From Prorocentrum cordatum (lineage: Eukaryota > Sar > Dinophyceae > Prorocentrales > Prorocentraceae): a stretch of 64,000 bases of DNA. The stretch covers positions 62,001 to 126,000 of the forward strand of contig CAUYUJ010020606.1 in assembly GCA_963575745.1 (NCBI GenBank). The letters are read 5' to 3'. Of this stretch, positions 62,348 to 64,000 are shown piece by piece. Under the pieces are notes generated by a model, which had not been told where the DNA came from, did not search any database, and saw only the letters and a list, made by a program, of their open reading frames with translations. Every line of letters starts with the position of its first letter. The first letter of the stretch is position 1. A program made the translations under genes and the position numbers.

Positions 62348-62393
62348 AATTCTTTACGCTTCGCGTATCCCCACCAGCCCATCTCAAAACAGC
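62348..62393 (+). repeat. Paralogous target site without the retrotransposon
   Basis: 'aattctttacgcttcgcgta' and then 'tccccaccagccc' match the host bases left of the retrotransposon (22,455-22,487) with two differences. The continuation 'atctcaaaacagc' resembles the host bases right of it (50,331 on). It thus shows the site in an uninserted copy of the same repeat. Confidence 0.65.
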
Positions 62394-62577
62394 AACTCTT
62401 GCGAAGCATGCCGACAGTCGTGTTTTTCAGGCGTGTTTCCGCCTGCCCCCGCATATCTCCCCTGTTCCTCCTTCCTCCCGCCTCCTTGTACATCCTCCTT
62501 GTGGTGGGAGCGGGAGAAGGACGAGGCGGAGGAGGAGGGAGAGAAAGCGCTCCTCGTGGTTTGAGTCGTTTGGGGTT

Positions 62578-63012
62578 TCTTGTCCTGGTGTGAGTCGTTC
62601 GGGCCCTTCTTCCTGGTGTGAGTCGTTCGGGCTCTTCGTGATGTGAGTCGTTCGGGCTCTTCGTCCTGGTGTGAGTCGTTCGGGCTTCTCGTGGTGTGAG
62701 TTGTTCGGGCCCCTCGTCCTGGTGTGAGTCGTTCGGGCCCCTCCTCCTGGTGTGACTCGTTCGGGCTCCTCGTGGTGTGAGTCGTTCGGGGCCCTCGTCG
62801 TGGTGTGAGTCGTTCGGGCTCCTCGTGGTGTGAGTCGTTCGGGCGCCTCGTCCTGGTGTGAGTCGTTCGGGCCCCTCCTTCTGGTGTGAGTCGTTCGGGC
62901 TCTTCGTGGTGTGAGTCGTTCGGGCCCCTCGTCCTGGTGTGAGTCGTTCGGGCTCCTCGTGGCGCGAGGCGTTCGGGCACCTCGTCCTGGTGCAAGTCGT
63001 TCGGGCCCCTCG
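62578..63012 (-). repeat. 24/27-bp minisatellite
   Basis: About 17 units of 'tgtgagtcgttcgggc' followed by 'cctcg' or 'cctcgtcctgg', so 24- and 27-bp forms mix. All lengths are multiples of 3, which keeps minus-strand frames open and produces long repetitive ORFs (RTTHTR, PNDSHH). I do not treat these as genes. Confidence 0.85.
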
Positions 63013-63165
<153 letters not shown>

Positions 63166-63179
63166 AGTAGTCGTATCCA

Positions 63180-63570
63180 AGGCAGTTTGGAGGCCTCTTG
63201 GAGATCGTAGAGGGGCCTCTTGGGCTCTCTTTTGAGCCTCTTGGGAGCGTCCGGGGGCCCTCTTGGGCGCCTCTTGGAGCGTCTTGGGGGCCTGTTGGGG
63301 CCATCTTTGGGGCGATCGATCACAGATGGGGCGAGCATTTTTGTCAGTACCCCCGTCGGGGCCACGATCCTCGTGAGGGGTGTCGAATTTTAGCCCTCCC
63401 AGGGATAGAAAAAGGACCCTCTGACCACCCGCGAAACCCCCTCTCCAGGTCCAGGGGGAGGGGGTAGGGGGAGGGGTAAACCCCTCCCCGAAGGGGAAGA
63501 AGGGGGGTTGAGAACAGAGAGAGCTCGCTAAACCACTCACGCCCAAAGGGCTGGTGGGACTCGTGGGGTC
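63180..63570. repeat. Host dispersed repeat family E, second copy
   Basis: Same order as 50,400-50,870: 'gggcctcttgg' units, 'ggggcgatcgatcacaga', 'ggtaaacccctccccgaagg', 'aagggctggtgggactcgtg'. Lies downstream of the uninserted target-site paralogue, as the other copy lies downstream of the inserted one. Confidence 0.75.
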
Positions 63571-64000
63571 CCAAACCCGGGTAGCAGGGCGCCCGAAGGG
63601 CGTGGAAAGGCTTGGCGACGAACTCTGGAAGGACCTGGGGAGAGCTTCCGAAGGACCTTCCGGAGAGCGTCCGGGCACGCGTCTTGGGAAGCCCGCGGAA
63701 GAGGCCCCTCGGGACCCGCTGCAGCTTCGAGCAAGCTGCCCCCGACGCTGGACAGCGGCGCCGGAACGATCTCCGGGGCTCCCCGGGGCTCCGGCGTCTC
63801 AGTCTCAAGCCCTCTCAGAAAGCGTAGGAACAGCGTCGTAGTCTTGGGACGCGTGTCTGTGTTTTTGTGTGTCCCTGGGCTCCTTTTGTATAATGATAGC
63901 AGCAGGGCGGTGTGACCGCGGGGCGCCCGCGCATGGTCCGAGGTTTTGAGGGAAGTGGGGGGGGGACGAACACCCAGAATGTCTAAGACAATGTGGGTCC
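63571..64000. other. Gene-free right edge
   Basis: GC-rich without a recognisable gene. From about 63,845 the family C wording returns ('gtgtgtccctgggctcc', 'tgtataatgatagc', 'gacgaacacccaga') and runs off the window. Confidence 0.45.

Overview
The window looks like nuclear DNA from a peridinin-type photosynthetic dinoflagellate (Prorocentrum-like or a relative; genus is inference). Three things point there: a nuclear, intronless form II RuBisCO gene made as a targeted polyprotein of tandem copies (56.7-61.6 kb); a relic of the dinoflagellate spliced leader in genomic DNA (22,486); and a GC-rich landscape dominated by trinucleotide microsatellites, foldback elements and dispersed repeats, with very few genes.

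Layout. 1-22.45 kb: repeat DNA. A composite dispersed repeat (families A and B) occurs at 3.4-5.3 and 17.7-19.8 kb, with a lone A copy at 0.4-1.6 kb. Long (GTT)n, (CTC)n/(GAG)n and (CTGT)n tracts, several foldback elements, one weak unknown ORF (6,918-7,628) and a hairpin satellite (20.78-22.45 kb) fill the rest. 22.486-50.316 kb: one giant non-LTR (LINE-like) retrotransposon, about 27.8 kb, on the + strand. It starts with a spliced-leader relic, ends in a short A-tract and is flanked by a 16/17-bp target-site duplication. 50.33-56.7 kb: more repeats, including a second hairpin satellite array. 56.74-61.59 kb: RuBisCO polyprotein. 61.6-64 kb: a foldback element, minisatellite and microsatellite, and a paralogue of the retrotransposon's target site without the insertion.

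The retrotransposon. Coding sequence is almost continuous from 22,667 to 49,019, all on one strand, but the open frame changes many times and there is at least one in-frame TGA. In order it carries: a 168-residue repeat protein; an unknown region; a 1.5-kb-residue RING-H2 protein; a low-complexity linker; a DNMT3-like cytosine methyltransferase with Ser at the catalytic Cys; an APE-type endonuclease, reverse transcriptase, zinc knuckle and RNase H; a zinc finger; a UPF1-like SF1 helicase with an altered Walker B; a Cys-rich region; and an acidic/Trp-Arg-rich tail. The segments overlap only by frame, so the simplest reading is one giant polyprotein (about 8,700 codons if unbroken) interrupted by small indels. 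These may be real decay or long-read homopolymer errors. The element is also studded with mini-hairpins that keep a CTTCA loop while the stems covary.

How the parts fit. APE endonuclease plus RT imply target-primed reverse transcription. The leader relic implies that the copied template was a trans-spliced, polyadenylated mRNA. The methyltransferase, RING and helicase modules look like acquired host-type functions. DNMT-bearing retrotransposons have been published from Symbiodinium, so that part has precedent; the leader, size and module set together are what deserve attention. Most other long ORFs in the window are artefacts of trinucleotide repeats or antisense shadows.
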